From Sphingomonas sp. J315 (lineage in GTDB: Bacteria > Pseudomonadota > Alphaproteobacteria > Sphingomonadales > Sphingomonadaceae): DNA of 64,000 nucleotides. The notes below the pieces were generated by a model. The model was not told the origin of the DNA, did no database searches, and saw only the letters and a list, made by a program, of their open reading frames with translations. The stretch lies in assembly GCF_024666595.1 (NCBI RefSeq), contig NZ_CP088296.1:248001-312000 (forward strand). Direction: 5' to 3'. Made by a program: the position numbers and the translations under genes. Positions within the stretch are counted from its first letter, which is position 1. Each line of letters opens with the position of its first letter. This document shows, one piece after another, positions 11,268 to 21,765 of this stretch.

Positions 11268-11499
11268 GACCTGTCCCCTCTATTCGCCTTGGTAACCCGC
11301 GTAGGCGCACAGAGTTAAGGCGAGGTAAAAGGGTTAACGGCGCGTTCCCGCGCGCCTCCGGGACAGCCCGGAAAAAATGGGGTGCCGCGGACTGGCCGGG
11401 CACCCCGTTCGAGGTCAGGAGGGGATTGAATGCGTCTCCGCACACCCGCCTTGTGCATCGGCAACGCACGGCCAACCACGGTCAGACTCTGACGGCGCG

Positions 11500-11513
11500 T
11501 GGAACCGGTTCCA
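11500..11513. promoter_or_regulatory. LacI-family operator, perfect palindrome
   Basis: TGGAACCGGTTCCA is a perfect 14-bp palindrome with the central CG and the TGNNANCGNTNNCA pattern bound by many LacI-family repressors. It lies 167 bases before the TonB receptor start. Confidence 0.65.
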
Positions 11514-11566
11514 GCGCCTTCCCTGCCCTCCCGGTGGCTGCCAGAACTTTTTCTATACACTCCGCA

Positions 11567-11580
11567 TGAAACCGGTTACA
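11567..11580. promoter_or_regulatory. Second LacI-family operator
   Basis: TGAAACCGGTTACA shares the AACCGGTT core of the first site and fits TGNNANCGNTNNCA. The two centres are 67 bases apart, about six to seven helical turns, compatible with looping or cooperative binding. It lies 100 bases before the TonB receptor start. Confidence 0.65.
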
Positions 11581-11679
11581 GTTTCCGCGCCAAGAACATA
11601 ATAGGCGGGCCGCCGAGTCGCCCAGTCAGGGCTCACGGCAGTTCAGGGTAAACGTTGTCAAACCTCCAGGGGGGATGCT

Positions 11680-14600
11680 GTGAAGTCATCACATTCCGCA
11701 ACTAACGGATTTATTCGCGGTTCGCGCCTGCGCGCCGCTGCCGCTGCGCTCGCATGGTCCAGCGCCGGTGCGGTACTCGCCATCGGCCTCGCGGTTCCCG
11801 CGCAGGCTCAGGTCTCCTCGTCGCTGCGCGGCAAGGTCACGGCCGAGGGCGGTGTCAGCCAGGTCACGATCGTCAATGTCGATACCGGCTTCACCCGCAC
11901 CGTCACGCCAAGCGCCGACGGCAGCTACCAGTTCGCGTCCCTTCCGCCCGGCGACTACCGGCTTGAGGTGACGACCCCCCAGCGGCGTGCGCCGCACCGA
12001 CGAATTCAATCTTGCGGTCGCGCAGAACGCCGTGTTCGATTTCGACCTGTCGACCCCGCAAGTCGCGACCGCCGATGGCGGCGAAGAGGTCATCATCACC
12101 GGTGGCCGCATTCGTTCGATGCAGGGCGGTGAAGTCGGCACGACGATCACGCAGCGCTTGATCGAACAATTGCCGCAGAACAACCGCAACTTCCTTGCTT
12201 TTGCGGACCTCGCGCCCGGCGTTCAGTTCATCACCAACGGCAGCGACCAGTCGCGCCTTCAGGGCGGTGCGCAGAATTCCAACACGGTCAACATCTTCAT
12301 CGATGGCGTCGGCCAGAAGGATTACGTCCTCAAGAACGGCATCACCGGGCAGGATTCGACCCAGGGCAACCCGTTCCCGCAGTCGGCGATCGGCGAATAC
12401 CGGGTCATCAGCTCGAACTATAAGGCCGAGTTCGACCAGGTCAGCTCGGTCGCGATCACCGCAGTGACCAAGTCGGGCACGAACCAGTTCGAAGGATCGG
12501 GCTTCGTCGACTTCACCGACCAGCGCTTCCGTGATGCGCGTCCGATCGAGATCTTCCCCGCCAATGCGGCCGGCAAGGTCCGGACCAAGGATCTGCAGTT
12601 CGGCGGCACGCTGGGCGGTCCGATCATCAAGGACACGCTGCACTTCTTCCTCGCCTATGAAGGCAAGCGCCGTACCAATCCGCGCGACGTCAACATTCCC
12701 GCGACGCTGAGCACCGCGCTCCCGCTCGTCCCGGCGAACCTGGCTGGGAACTACGGGTCGTACAACGAGACGTTCGACGAGAATTTGTACTTCGGGAAGA
12801 TCAACTTCACCCCGACCGACAGCGACCTGTTCGAATTCTCGGGCAAGTATCGCGATGAATCGGGCGAGACGTTCAACAGCGGCATCGCCGCCTATGAAAC
12901 CCGCACGATTGCCCGCGTCGAAGAAATCCGCGCGCTGGGCCGCTGGCAGCACACCGCCGACAGCTGGATCAACGACTTCAAGGTCGCCTATGAAGACGTG
13001 AAGTGGAATCCGAGCCCCGCGCAGCAGGCGAACCGCAACGTCTATCGCGTCCGCATCCCGAACCCGGCCAACCCAGCGCAGTTCCTGGACGGCAACATCC
13101 TGGAAACGGGTGGCGGCACCAACTTCCAGAACAAGGGCCAGAAGGGTTGGCAGATCTCCAACGACTTCACCTACACCGGACTTGAGGGGCACACCATCAA
13201 GGTGGGTGTGAAGACCAAGTGGGTGACGCTCAACTCGCTTCAGCTCAACGGCTTCAACCCCGTATTCCGCTACTTCACGCCACTGGGCGCGACGACGCTG
13301 AACACGACCACGCCGTATCAGATGAGCTTCCAGGCGCTGTCGAGTGGTTTCACGACCGCGCAGATGACGTCGGACAATTTCCAGCTGGGCATCTATGCGC
13401 AGGACGACTGGGACGTGACCGATCGCCTGACCGTGAACCTTGGCCTGCGCTGGGATTATGAGGAAACGCCAGCGTTCCTCAACTATGTCCATCAGGCGGC
13501 ACAGGTCGCAGCGGTCAGCCCGGCCAACTATCCGAACCTGGTCGGTGCCAACTACAACATCAACGACTACATCTCGACCGGCAGCGAGCGTAAGGCGTTC
13601 ACCGGCGCGTTCCAGCCGCGTATCGGGTTCAGCTACAAGATCGACGAAGCGGGCCGATTCACCCTCTTTGGCGGCTTCGGCCGGTCGTATGACCGCACGC
13701 AGTTCGACTTCATCCAGCAGGAACTGGCTCAGGGCTCCGCCGCGGGCCGCACGTTCAACTTCATCGTCCCGGGCGATACGGTGAACGTCTGTACGCCGAG
13801 CGCAACCTGTATCCCGTACAACCCGGCCTATCAGACCGAAGCGGGGCGCGCGGCGCTGATCGCCGGGCTTCCGGCGGGTGCAGGACGCGAGCTGCGCTTC
13901 ATCAAGAACGACCTGAAGACGCCTTATTCGGATCAGTACAGCATCGGTCTGCGCGGCAATTTCGGGCTGCTCGAAACTGAAATCGGCTATTCGCATGTCG
14001 AAAGCCGCGACGGGTTCGTCTACCTGCTGGGCAACCGCCGTCCGGGCGGCCTGTTCTTCCCGGCGACCGGCGCTCCGGACTCGCCGTTCGGCTTCCCGCC
14101 GTCACCGTTCGGGTCGATCATCATCGGGGACAACGGGCTTGAGACCAACGCCGACACCGTGTTCGCGAAGCTGATCAAGCGGTACACCAGGGCCTCGCCG
14201 TGGAGCATCGACGCCACCTACACCTACACCAAGGCGACCGAAAACCGGCAGTTCGGCGAGGTGTTCTCGCTCGATTATTCCAGCATCGACGAATATCCCG
14301 TCCGTCCGTCGGCGGGCGTGCGCAGCCATCGCTTCGTGATGGCGGGTACCGTGGATGCACCGTTCGGCATCACGTTCGCGACCAAGTTCCAGATCGCCTC
14401 GCCGGTCTGGCTCAAGCGCTTCGTGACCACCCCGGGCGTCGGCCAGCCGGGAACCAAGGACATCGTCGCAATCGAAGCAGCGGGCAATGGCGACAAGTGG
14501 GGCTTCCGCCAGCTCGACCTGTCGGCAACCAAGGAGTTCAAGCTGGGCTTCATCAACGACAACACTCGCGTCTGGGTGCGCGTCGACATCATCAACGTGA

Positions 14601-14716
14601 TGAACGATCGCAACTATAACGGGTTCAGTGCGGTGACCGGCATGCGCGATCCGAACAACTTCAACATCGATGGCCCGCCGCGTACCATCAAGTTGTCGAC
14701 CGGGTTCAATTTCTAA
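11680..14716 (+). CDS. TonB-dependent receptor with CarboxypepD-reg N-domain (one frameshift)
   Basis: An outer-membrane transporter of about 1010 codons starting at GTG 11680. A signal peptide (ending AQAQ) is followed by a carboxypeptidase-regulatory-like beta domain (SLRGKVTAEGG to GDYRLEVTTP). The TonB box/plug region follows (EVIITGGRIRS, LIEQLPQNNRN), then a 22-strand-type barrel ending in IKLSTGFNF with the terminal Phe usual for barrel insertion. The frame breaks in a run of six C at 11975-11980. Dropping one C gives EVTTPSGVRRTDEFNLAV and joins the two halves exactly, so the gene is probably intact in the organism. It should import an oligosaccharide under the two LacI-type operators, feeding the GH144 enzyme encoded next. 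Confidence 0.88.
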
Positions 14717-14730
14717 GTAACCCCCTCCAT

Positions 14731-14768
14731 GGCGCGCGGACGGATTCCCCCGTCCGCGCGCCTTTTTT
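14731..14768 (+). terminator. Strong intrinsic terminator between TonB receptor and GH144 genes
   Basis: A perfect 13-bp stem (GGCGCGCGGACGG with its complement) around a six-base loop is followed by TTTTTT. It sits 14 bases after the receptor stop and 17 bases before the GH144 ATG. The glycosidase must therefore depend on read-through or on a promoter buried here. Confidence 0.85.
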
Positions 14769-14785
14769 GTGTAAGGAGTATCCGC

Positions 14786-16282
14786 ATGGGCTTTCGCCGT
14801 TCCGCACTCGGGATCGTCGCGCTGCCGCTGGCCGCCGCCTGTTCGACCACGCCCGCAGCTGTCACCGCGCCCGCCCCTGCCCCCGCGGCAGGTCAGGCCG
14901 CGTTCGTCGAGGATCTCTCGCGCCGCACCTTCAACTATTTCTGGGAAACGACGAGCGTCGACACCTGCCTTGCGCCGGACCGCTGGCCGTCCAACCCCTT
15001 TTCCAGCATCGCGGCGACGGGCTACGCTCTCACCGCTTACGGCATTGGTGCCGAACGCGGCTATGTGACGCGCGCTCAGGCGGCGGAACGCACGCGCAAG
15101 TGCATGGAATTCTACTGGAACGCCCCGCAGGGGCCCGCCGTCAGCGGCATGAGCGGCCACAAGGGCTTCTTCTACCACTTCCTCAACAATGAGGACGGCA
15201 CGCGGCGCGGCAAGACCGAGCTGTCGACCGTCGACACCACCCTGTTGCTGGGCGGCGTGTTGTTCGCGCAGAGCTATTTCGACCGCGACAATCCGACCGA
15301 AGCCGCGATCCGCGATCTCGCCGACAAGATCTACGCCCGGGTCGACTGGACCTTTGTCCAGCGCGAGCGCAGCACCATTCCGTCGGCCAATGGCGGCGGG
15401 AAGAAGGCGATTGCGATGGGCTGGTACCCCGAGCGCGGCAATGGCGGCGATTTCGGAACGCATGACTGGGTCGGGTATAATGAGGGGATGCTGGTCTATA
15501 TCCTCGCGCTCGGTTCGCCGACGCATCCGGTCGGCAAGGATGCGTGGGATGCCGGCTGGGCCAGCAATCTCGAAAAGGATTGGGGCACCTATTACGGCCA
15601 GGAGCATCTCGAGTTCGAGCCGCTGTTCGGGCATCAGTACAGTCATGTCTGGGTCGATTTCCGGGGCATCCAGGACGCGTTCATGGCGCGCAAGGGCATC
15701 GATTATTTCGAGAATAGCCGCCGTGCGACACTGAGCCACCGCGCCTATGGCATCGACAATCCGAACAAATGGGTCGGCTATTCGGGCGACATCTGGGGCT
15801 GGACCGCATCGGACGGCCCGACCGCAGCGGGCAGCGGGCGCAGCGTCAACGGCGTCGCGCGCGAGTTCCAGGGCTATTCCGCGCGCGGGGTCAGCAGCAA
15901 TCGCGTCGTCGACGACGGCACCATCGTCCCGACCGCGGCGGGCGGATCGATCCCATTTGCCCCCGAAGTCACGATCCCCGCGCTGATGGCGATGCGCGCC
16001 AAGTACGGCGACAAGCTTTACCAGCGCTATGGCTTCAAGGACGCCTTCAACCCCAGCTATACCTTTACCGATGTCGGCAGCCGCACCGGCGTGGTCGACG
16101 CGAAGGATGGATGGTTCGCCAACGACTATCTGGGCATCGATCAGGGCCCGATCCTGGCGATGCTGGAGAACCACCGCAGCGGGCTGGTGTGGAAGACGAT
16201 GCGCAAGAACCCGCATATCCGCCGCGGCCTGACGCGGATCGGCTTCAAGGGCGGCTGGCTGGAGAAGCCGGCGGGGAAGTAG
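14786..16282 (+). CDS. GH144-type (glucoamylase-like) lipoprotein glycosidase
   Basis: A 498-residue protein from ATG 14786 with AAGGAG eight bases upstream. The N-terminus is a lipoprotein signal with lipobox LAAAC (C19), followed by a Pro/Ala-rich linker. The body matches the Glycoamylase (PF10091)/GH144 family: FNYFWETT, DRWPSNPFSSIAATGY, SGHKGFFYHF, ELSTVDTTLLL and the late GWTASDGP and PEVTIPALMAM segments. The best studied GH144 members are endo-beta-1,2-glucanases. Activity on beta-1,2-glucan is therefore the leading guess, but other beta-glucans cannot be excluded. It is probably exported and membrane-anchored, working with the TonB receptor upstream. Confidence 0.88.
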   Translation: MGFRRSALGIVALPLAAACSTTPAAVTAPAPAPAAGQAAFVEDLSRRTFNYFWETTSVDTCLAPDRWPSNPFSSIAATGYALTAYGIGAERGYVTRAQAAERTRKCMEFYWNAPQGPAVSGMSGHKGFFYHFLNNEDGTRRGKTELSTVDTTLLLGGVLFAQSYFDRDNPTEAAIRDLADKIYARVDWTFVQRERSTIPSANGGGKKAIAMGWYPERGNGGDFGTHDWVGYNEGMLVYILALGSPTHPVGKDAWDAGWASNLEKDWGTYYGQEHLEFEPLFGHQYSHVWVDFRGIQDAFMARKGIDYFENSRRATLSHRAYGIDNPNKWVGYSGDIWGWTASDGPTAAGSGRSVNGVAREFQGYSARGVSSNRVVDDGTIVPTAAGGSIPFAPEVTIPALMAMRAKYGDKLYQRYGFKDAFNPSYTFTDVGSRTGVVDAKDGWFANDYLGIDQGPILAMLENHRSGLVWKTMRKNPHIRRGLTRIGFKGGWLEKPAGK

Positions 16283-16368
16283 GCGCAACTCCCCTCCCTG
16301 AAGAGTCGGGGGTGTGTGCGCGCGTCTGCGCGCCGCAAAGACTCAAACCGACGACCGCCCGGCAAGAA

Positions 16369-16403
16369 AGCGGCCAGCGAGGCATCGAGCCTCGCTGGCC
16401 GCT
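16369..16403. terminator. Long hairpin between convergent GH144 and lepA genes
   Basis: A 15-bp perfect stem (AGCGGCCAGCGAGGC with its complement) around loop ATCGA. Downstream on the minus strand is CTTTCTT, on the plus strand no T-run, so it best serves lepA, possibly both genes. Short palindromes of the CTCCCTTTC-GGGAGG type flank it at about 16290-16310 and 16415-16440. Confidence 0.55.
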
Positions 16404-16444
16404 AAACCCCCCCTCGCCCCTCCCTTTCAGGGAGGAGAAAGGCT

Positions 16445-18253
16445 CTACTCCTCGCCCATCCGCAGCGCGGCGATGAAGGCTTCCTGCGGGATGCTGACCG
16501 AGCCGTACTCGCGCATCTTCGCCTTGCCCTTTTTCTGCTTGTCCAGCAGCTTGCGCTTGCGGGTGGCGTCGCCGCCATAGCATTTGGCGGTGACGTCCTT
16601 GCGCATCGCGCTGATCGTTTCGCGCGCGATCACCTTGCCGCCGATTGCCGCCTGGATCGGGATCTTGAACAGGTGGCGCGGGATCAGTTCCTTGAGCCGC
16701 TCGCACATGCCGCGGCCGCGCGCTTCGGCGGTCGAGCGGTGGACGATCATGCTGAGCGCGTCGACCGGCTCCTCGTTGACCAGGATGCCCATCTTGACGA
16801 GGTCGCCCTCGCGATAGCCGATCTGCTCGTAATCGAAGCTGGCATAGCCCTTCGACAGCGACTTCAGGCGATCGTAAAAGTCGAACACCACTTCGTTGAG
16901 CGGCAGTTCGTAGGTCACCTGCGCGCGCCCGCCGACATAGGTCAGGTTCTTCTGGATGCCGCGGCGGTCCTGACAGAGTTTCAGGATCGATCCGAGATAT
17001 TCGTCTGGGACATAGATTACCGCCTGAATCCACGGTTCGGCGATGCTCTCAATCTTGTTGGGATCGGGCATGTCGGCGGGGTTGTGCAGCTCGATATGGC
17101 CGCCGCCATGGGTCAGTTCGATCTGATACACCACCGACGGCGCGGTGGTGATGAGGTCGAGGTCATATTCGCGCATCAGCCGTTCCTGGATGATCTCCAG
17201 GTGCAAGAGGCCGAGGAACCCGCAGCGGAAGCCGAAGCCAAGCGCCGCCGACGTCTCCATTTCGAACGAGAAGCTCGCGTCGTTCAGCCGCAGCTTCGAA
17301 ATGCTCTCGCGCAATTTCTCGAAGTCGTTGGCGTCGACCGGGAACAGGCCGCAGAACACCACCGACTGGACTTCCTTGAAGCCCGGAAGCGCCTCGGCGG
17401 CCGGACGCTTGGCGTCGGTCAGCGTGTCGCCGACGCGCGCCTGCGCCACTTCCTTGATCTGCGCGGTGATGAAGCCGATCTCGCCCGGGCCGAGGTCGGG
17501 CAGCTGCTCGATCTTGGGCCGGAACGCGCCGACGCGGTCGACCAGATGGGTCGTCCCGGCGGCCATGAACTTGATCTGCTGGCCCTTCTTGATCGTGCCG
17601 TCGATCACGCGGATCAGGATGACGACGCCGAGATACGGGTCGTACCAGCTGTCGACCAGCATCGCCTTGAGCGGCGCATCGGGATCGCCCTTCGGCGCCG
17701 GGATGCGTTCGACCACGGCGTTCAATATCTCTTCGATGCCGATGCCCGATTTGGCCGACGCCAGCACCGCCTGCGATGCGTCGATGCCGATCACTTCCTC
17801 GATCTCGTGCCGAACCTTTTCGGGCTCCGCGCTGGGCAGGTCGATCTTGTTGATCACCGGCACGATTTCATGGTCGTGCTCGATCGACTGATAGACGTTG
17901 GCGAGCGTCTGCGCCTCGACCCCCTGCGCCGCGTCGACGACGAGCAGCGCGCCTTCGCACGCGGCGAGCGAGCGGCTCACCTCATAGGCGAAGTCGACAT
18001 GCCCCGGCGTGTCCATCAGGTTGAGGACGTAATCCTTGCCATCCGGCCCCTTCCAGTCGAGGCGCACGGTCTGCGCCTTGATGGTGATGCCGCGTTCCTT
18101 CTCGATATCCATATTGTCGAGCACCTGCTCGGACATCTCGCGCGCGGTGAGGCCACCGGTGCGCTGGATGAGGCGATCGGCCAAAGTCGACTTGCCATGG
18201 TCGATATGCGCGATGATCGAGAAGTTACGGATGCGGGAAATGTCGGTTGCCAT
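16445..18253 (-). CDS. lepA: Elongation factor 4 (ribosome back-translocating GTPase)
   Basis: 602 residues, the normal length. GTPase motifs are in order: [10 protein letters not shown] (G1), RGITI (G2), DTPGHVDF (G3), NKIDLP (G4). Then come the EF-G-like domains and the LepA-specific C-terminal domain ([45 protein letters not shown]). It binds ribosomes in the pre- or post-translocation state and affects initiation and elongation fidelity under stress. Single gene, convergent with GH144 and divergent from the phosphatase gene. Confidence 0.97.
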   Translation of the reverse strand: MATDISRIRNFSIIAHIDHGKSTLADRLIQRTGGLTAREMSEQVLDNMDIEKERGITIKAQTVRLDWKGPDGKDYVLNLMDTPGHVDFAYEVSRSLAACEGALLVVDAAQGVEAQTLANVYQSIEHDHEIVPVINKIDLPSAEPEKVRHEIEEVIGIDASQAVLASAKSGIGIEEILNAVVERIPAPKGDPDAPLKAMLVDSWYDPYLGVVILIRVIDGTIKKGQQIKFMAAGTTHLVDRVGAFRPKIEQLPDLGPGEIGFITAQIKEVAQARVGDTLTDAKRPAAEALPGFKEVQSVVFCGLFPVDANDFEKLRESISKLRLNDASFSFEMETSAALGFGFRCGFLGLLHLEIIQERLMREYDLDLITTAPSVVYQIELTHGGGHIELHNPADMPDPNKIESIAEPWIQAVIYVPDEYLGSILKLCQDRRGIQKNLTYVGGRAQVTYELPLNEVVFDFYDRLKSLSKGYASFDYEQIGYREGDLVKMGILVNEEPVDALSMIVHRSTAEARGRGMCERLKELIPRHLFKIPIQAAIGGKVIARETISAMRKDVTAKCYGGDATRKRKLLDKQKKGKAKMREYGSVSIPQEAFIAALRMGEE

Positions 18254-18318
18254 GATCCCGCGCGCCTAGCAGCAGCAGCGCCCTTGCGGAAGATGGTCTG
18301 TAGGATCACTGTACCGCG

Positions 18319-18786
18319 ATGCGCACCCTGGCCCTCGCCCTTGCCTGCACCCTCGCCGCCCCTGCGCTGGCGAAGGATGTCCCCGTTTACGTGGTCCGCC
18401 ATTTCGACACGCCCAAGGGCGAGAAGGACCCCGACCTGCTGCCCCAGGGCACCGTGCGGGCAGAGGCGCTGGCACGCTGGTTCCGCGGCAAACGACTCTG
18501 CGCGGTGCTGGTGACGCAATATAAGCGCACCCGCCAGACCGCCGCGCCGACCGCCGCCGGGCGCAGCATCGCGATCCAGAGCTATGACGCCGCCGACACG
18601 GCCGGCGCGGTCGCGCGGGCCAAATCGTCGGCGTGCCCGGTGCTGATCGTCGGGCACAGCAATACCGTCCCGGACATCGTCGAAAAACTGGGCGGCACCC
18701 GCCCTGGCGATCTGGTCCATGAGGATTTCGGCGATGTGTGGACGGTCACGGACGGCAAGACCGCGCACGCGAAGGTCGCGCCCTGA
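18319..18786 (+). CDS. Secreted histidine-phosphatase superfamily protein (SixA/phosphoglycerate-mutase fold)
   Basis: 155 residues with a signal peptide ending in ALAKD. The catalytic RHG-like motif is VVRHFDTPKGEKDPDL (nucleophilic His), and the second His is in IVGHSNTVPD. Arg in YKRTRQTA is the usual phosphate contact. A small phosphatase acting in the periplasm on an unknown phosphate ester is expected. The next gene is 33 bases downstream on the same strand. Confidence 0.8.
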   Translation: MRTLALALACTLAAPALAKDVPVYVVRHFDTPKGEKDPDLLPQGTVRAEALARWFRGKRLCAVLVTQYKRTRQTAAPTAAGRSIAIQSYDAADTAGAVARAKSSACPVLIVGHSNTVPDIVEKLGGTRPGDLVHEDFGDVWTVTDGKTAHAKVAP

Positions 18787-18819
18787 CAATCTGCATGGCA
18801 ATGGAGGACTTCGAACCCG

Positions 18820-19786
18820 ATGCGCGCTAAACTCTCCCCGTTGCTGCTCGCCAGCTTCGCCCTGCTGACCGCCGCCCTCCCCGCCGCCGCGCGCGATGTG
18901 CTGCTGGTCGGCAACAAGGGCGAAGATACGCTGGGCATCTATGATCTGGCCGATGGCAAGCCGATCGCGGCGATTCCGACCGGTAACCAGCCGCACGAGA
19001 TCGTCGTGATGGGCGATGGCAGCCAGGCTGCAGTGGTGTCCTATGGGGGGCACCTCGATCGATGTGATCGACCTCGCCGCGCCCGGCAAGATCGCGACGA
19101 TCGAGCTGTCACCCAACAAACGCCCGCACGGATTGTTGTGGATGCCGAAGAGCGAGCGGCTGATCGCCACAACCGAGGGCAGCGCATCGGTCGCCATCGT
19201 CGAGCCCGACGGGACGCTGACCACGATTGCGACCGGGCAGCAGGGATCTCACATGGTCGCACTGCTGGGCGAGGATCGGGCATTCGTCGCCAATATCGGA
19301 TCGGGCACGGTCAGCGTGCTGGACCTCAAGGCCAACCGCAAACTCGCCGACATCGTCGTCGGCGGCAAGCCGGAGGGCATTGCCGTCGCCGCCGGCAAGG
19401 TGTTTGTCGGCGACTTGACCGCGCCGCGCGTCAGCGTATTCGATGCCGCCACCCACCAGAAGCTCGGCGAACTCACCGTTGGAGGCGCAGCAATCCGCGT
19501 CATCGCCAGCCCCGATGGCAGGACCGTCGCGACCAGCAATATCAGTACCGGCAGCGTGACGCTGATCGACACGGCCAGCCATGCGGTATCGCGCAGCTTC
19601 CCGATCTCGGGCGAAGCGGCCTCGGGTCAGGTCACGCTGATCTGGTCCGCCGACGGCAAACGCCTCTACGCTGCCGAAACCGCCCGCAACCAGGTGGCCG
19701 AGATCGACGCCGCGTCGGGCAAGGTGCTGCGCCGGATCGCCGTCGGCAAGAATGGCGACGGCCTGGCGGTTGCCAAGCTGCCCTGA
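18820..19786 (+). CDS. YVTN-type beta-propeller secreted protein (one frameshift)
   Basis: About 322 codons. A signal peptide (ending LPAAARD) precedes repeated blades of the YVTN/YncE kind: DTLGIYDLADGKPIAAIPTG, SIDVIDLAAPGKIATIEL, TVSVLDLKANRKLADIVVGG, RVSVFDAATHQKLGELTVGG. The frame breaks in six G at 19045-19050. Removing one G yields VVSYGGTSIDVIDL and restores a continuous propeller. Such proteins are periplasmic binding or scaffold modules. GGAGG lies before the ATG. Function beyond that is unknown. Confidence 0.8.
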
Positions 19787-20002
19787 TCATCTTTCGCGCC
19801 AGCGACAGCATGGCGATCGGGCAAATTGCGTTCCCTTTCGTCGCGCTCGCACCGCTTTTGCCTGTTCATCGTCATAACGCTTGCGGTATGACGTGATGGA
19901 GAGGGGCAGCCGCGTCAGTTACTGTCAGTTGCGAAGTTCGGGGTCGGCGAGCACGTCTCATTGCATTTGGGGTAGAATGCCCCTGCTAGGGAGGAATAGT
20001 CC

Positions 20003-20842
20003 ATGCGTGTCGTTCGCAATCTGATCGCCGCCACGGCGCTCGCTTCGATGGCTGCGGGGCCCATCGCCGCTTCGGCGCAGACCGCCACCAGCTCGTCCGG
20101 CAAGACCTACAAGGACGGAACGACCAAGGGCGCGTCGTCGGGGCGCCGCGCGCAGGAACGCGGCGTGCGCGACATCCCGCGCTGTACCAGGAATCTCGGC
20201 ACCGTCGCGATCGTCGAACCCGACAACCAATGGTGGCGCGAGCTGAACCTCGGCAGCCCGGAAGCGGTGCTGAAGGTATTCATTCAGCAATCGGGCTGCT
20301 TCACCATCGTCAATCGCGGGCGCGCGATGCAGAGCCGCGCGATGGAGCGCGCGCTGCAGGAACAGGGCGAGATGCAGGCGGGACAGAATGTCGGCAAGGG
20401 CCAGGTCCGCACCGCCGACTATTTCCTTCAGCCTGACATCGTCTCGTCGAACAGGGATTCGGGCGGCGGCGGCGTCGGCGCGGCGGTGGGCGGACTGCTC
20501 GGTCGGCGCGGCGGCATTTTGGGCGGGGTCGGCGCGATCGCGGGCGGCATCAGCGTCAAGAAGAAGGAGGCCAGCGTCACCCTTTCGATGGTCGATGCCC
20601 GCACCACCGAGGAAAAGGCGCTGACCGAGGGCTATGCGCGCAAGACCGATGTCGGCTTTGGCGCAGGTGGCGGATCGGGCTGGTGGGGTGGATTCGCCGC
20701 AGCGGGCGGTGCCGGCTACCAGAATACCGATATCGGCCAGGTGATCGTACTCGCCTATCTCGATGCCTATACCAAGCTCGTCTATGAACTGGGCGGCCTG
20801 CCCGACGATGCAGCGGCAGCGGCCCCGCCCGCTCGGCGCTGA
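20003..20842 (+). CDS. CsgG/HfaB-family protein
   Basis: 279 residues with a signal peptide (ending ASAQTA) and GGGAGGAATAG before the ATG. The CsgG-like core is visible as GTVAIVEPDNQWW, SPEAVLKVFIQQSGCFTIVNRG and YFLQPDIV, with glycine-rich spans (about 155-185 and 215-235) and a late IGQVIVLAYLDAYTKLVYELGGL. CsgG proteins form outer-membrane secretion pores for curli; HfaB is used in holdfast anchoring. No Cys follows the signal peptide, so it is not an evident lipoprotein, and no curli or holdfast partner genes are next to it. Confidence 0.75.
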   Translation: MRVVRNLIAATALASMAAGPIAASAQTATSSSGKTYKDGTTKGASSGRRAQERGVRDIPRCTRNLGTVAIVEPDNQWWRELNLGSPEAVLKVFIQQSGCFTIVNRGRAMQSRAMERALQEQGEMQAGQNVGKGQVRTADYFLQPDIVSSNRDSGGGGVGAAVGGLLGRRGGILGGVGAIAGGISVKKKEASVTLSMVDARTTEEKALTEGYARKTDVGFGAGGGSGWWGGFAAAGGAGYQNTDIGQVIVLAYLDAYTKLVYELGGLPDDAAAAAPPARR

Positions 20843-20868
20843 TCGCGCGCGCGAAATCGTTGAGATCG

Positions 20869-20899
20869 GGGGGCGGAATCACCCATTCCGCCCCCTTTT
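20869..20899 (+). terminator. Intrinsic terminator of the CsgG-like gene
   Basis: An 11-bp perfect stem (GGGGGCGGAAT with its complement), loop CACCC, then TTTT. Confidence 0.8.
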
Positions 20900-21151
20900 C
20901 GCGTCCATCGACATCCGAAGGATCACTTAACGCGCAATCAACCACGTCTTTACGCGCTTCGGTATAGACCTGTGGGGCAAAGCGATCCCCAGGGATGCCG
21001 GATAGGCCGGCATAGTTGCTTCGCGGGGGACCATGGGACCTGAAACGGCACGGACAGCAGGATTAGGGGTGCCTCCGGCACGCTCGTCACGCTCGTCGCC
21101 GCTGATGGGAGCGCGGCACATCCATATCTGGCGCGCCTCACCCGCGGCATT
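20900..21151. other. Intergenic region without a recognisable gene
   Basis: Lies between the CsgG-like terminator and the next gene. Several frames are open but show no family features or start context. A small inverted repeat (CCGGATAGGCCGG) occurs near 20998-21010. I see no clear promoter or RNA element. Confidence 0.4.
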
Positions 21152-21697
21152 ATGCCGCTGCGAGACCTGGGCGATCTTGCCCACCAGATTTGTCTGCTCC
21201 ACGCGCGCCACCCCGACCTGTTCGAACAGGCAGCCGCCCAGTCGCGCCAGCCCGCCAATGCCGAATGGCTGGCGCAGGCGGTATCAGCCTTTGCCGCCGA
21301 GCGCGCCTATCTCGTCCGCGTCGTCGCCGCCGCCGGGCCGATGCCCAGCACGCCAGGTCAAGCCGCGTCCGAAGCCGCCGTCACCGCGCAGCGCCACGCG
21401 CTCGACATGCTCGCCCAGTCCGACCGCAACGGCTGTGCCGACGGCACGGCGATCGCGCTCGCGCTCGACTGGCCGGCAATCCGCACCGTGCTGGACGTGC
21501 TGGCCGAACGGCTGGGGATCGAACCGCCCGAATGCCAGCTGCCCCCGGCGTTCGAGACCGCGACCGTCATCGACGTTCTGGCAGGATCGCTGTCGGTCGA
21601 GCGCGCGATGGCGTTCGGCGCGCAACAGATGCTGGCGCAGCATCGCGGGCTGATCGACCTGCTCGAAGCGCGCGCTTCGGCGCGCGGAGCGCACTAA
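21152..21697 (+). CDS. Hypothetical cytoplasmic protein
   Basis: A 181-residue, mostly helical protein rich in Ala and Gln, without signal peptide or membrane segments. I recognise no domain. The frame was preferred over two other overlapping open frames because it has normal amino-acid composition while the others are Arg/Pro-rich shadows. It ends 69 bases before the MoxR ATPase gene and may be co-transcribed with it. Confidence 0.55.
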   Translation: MPLRDLGDLAHQICLLHARHPDLFEQAAAQSRQPANAEWLAQAVSAFAAERAYLVRVVAAAGPMPSTPGQAASEAAVTAQRHALDMLAQSDRNGCADGTAIALALDWPAIRTVLDVLAERLGIEPPECQLPPAFETATVIDVLAGSLSVERAMAFGAQQMLAQHRGLIDLLEARASARGAH

Positions 21698-21765
21698 CCC
21701 GCTTGCGCGCACGCCCCTTCCCCCGCTAGTCCATACCCGATCTTCCAATTTGACCGGGGACCGGA

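Larger units (their letters stand above)
11268..11679. other. 412-base divergent control region
   Basis: Separates the receiver-GGDEF-EAL gene (minus) from the TonB receptor (plus). It holds two LacI-type operators listed separately. TTAA half sites occur at 11315-11318 and 11334-11337, reminiscent of CtrA half sites but without a clean TTAA-N7-TTAA. No small gene is convincing here. Confidence 0.5.

Noticed and set aside
11315-11337. TTAA half sites near the receiver-GGDEF-EAL gene, possible CtrA site
   Set aside because: Spacing to a second TTAA is not seven bases; no better than chance in AT-richer promoter DNA.
11903-13996. A ~700-codon open frame antisense to the TonB receptor
   Set aside because: No domain features and strongly complementary to a well-supported receptor; a shadow frame.
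21033-21729. Two other open frames overlapping the hypothetical gene at 21152-21697
   Set aside because: Pro/Arg/Ser-rich composition without hydrophobic core patterns; the 21152 frame has normal composition.
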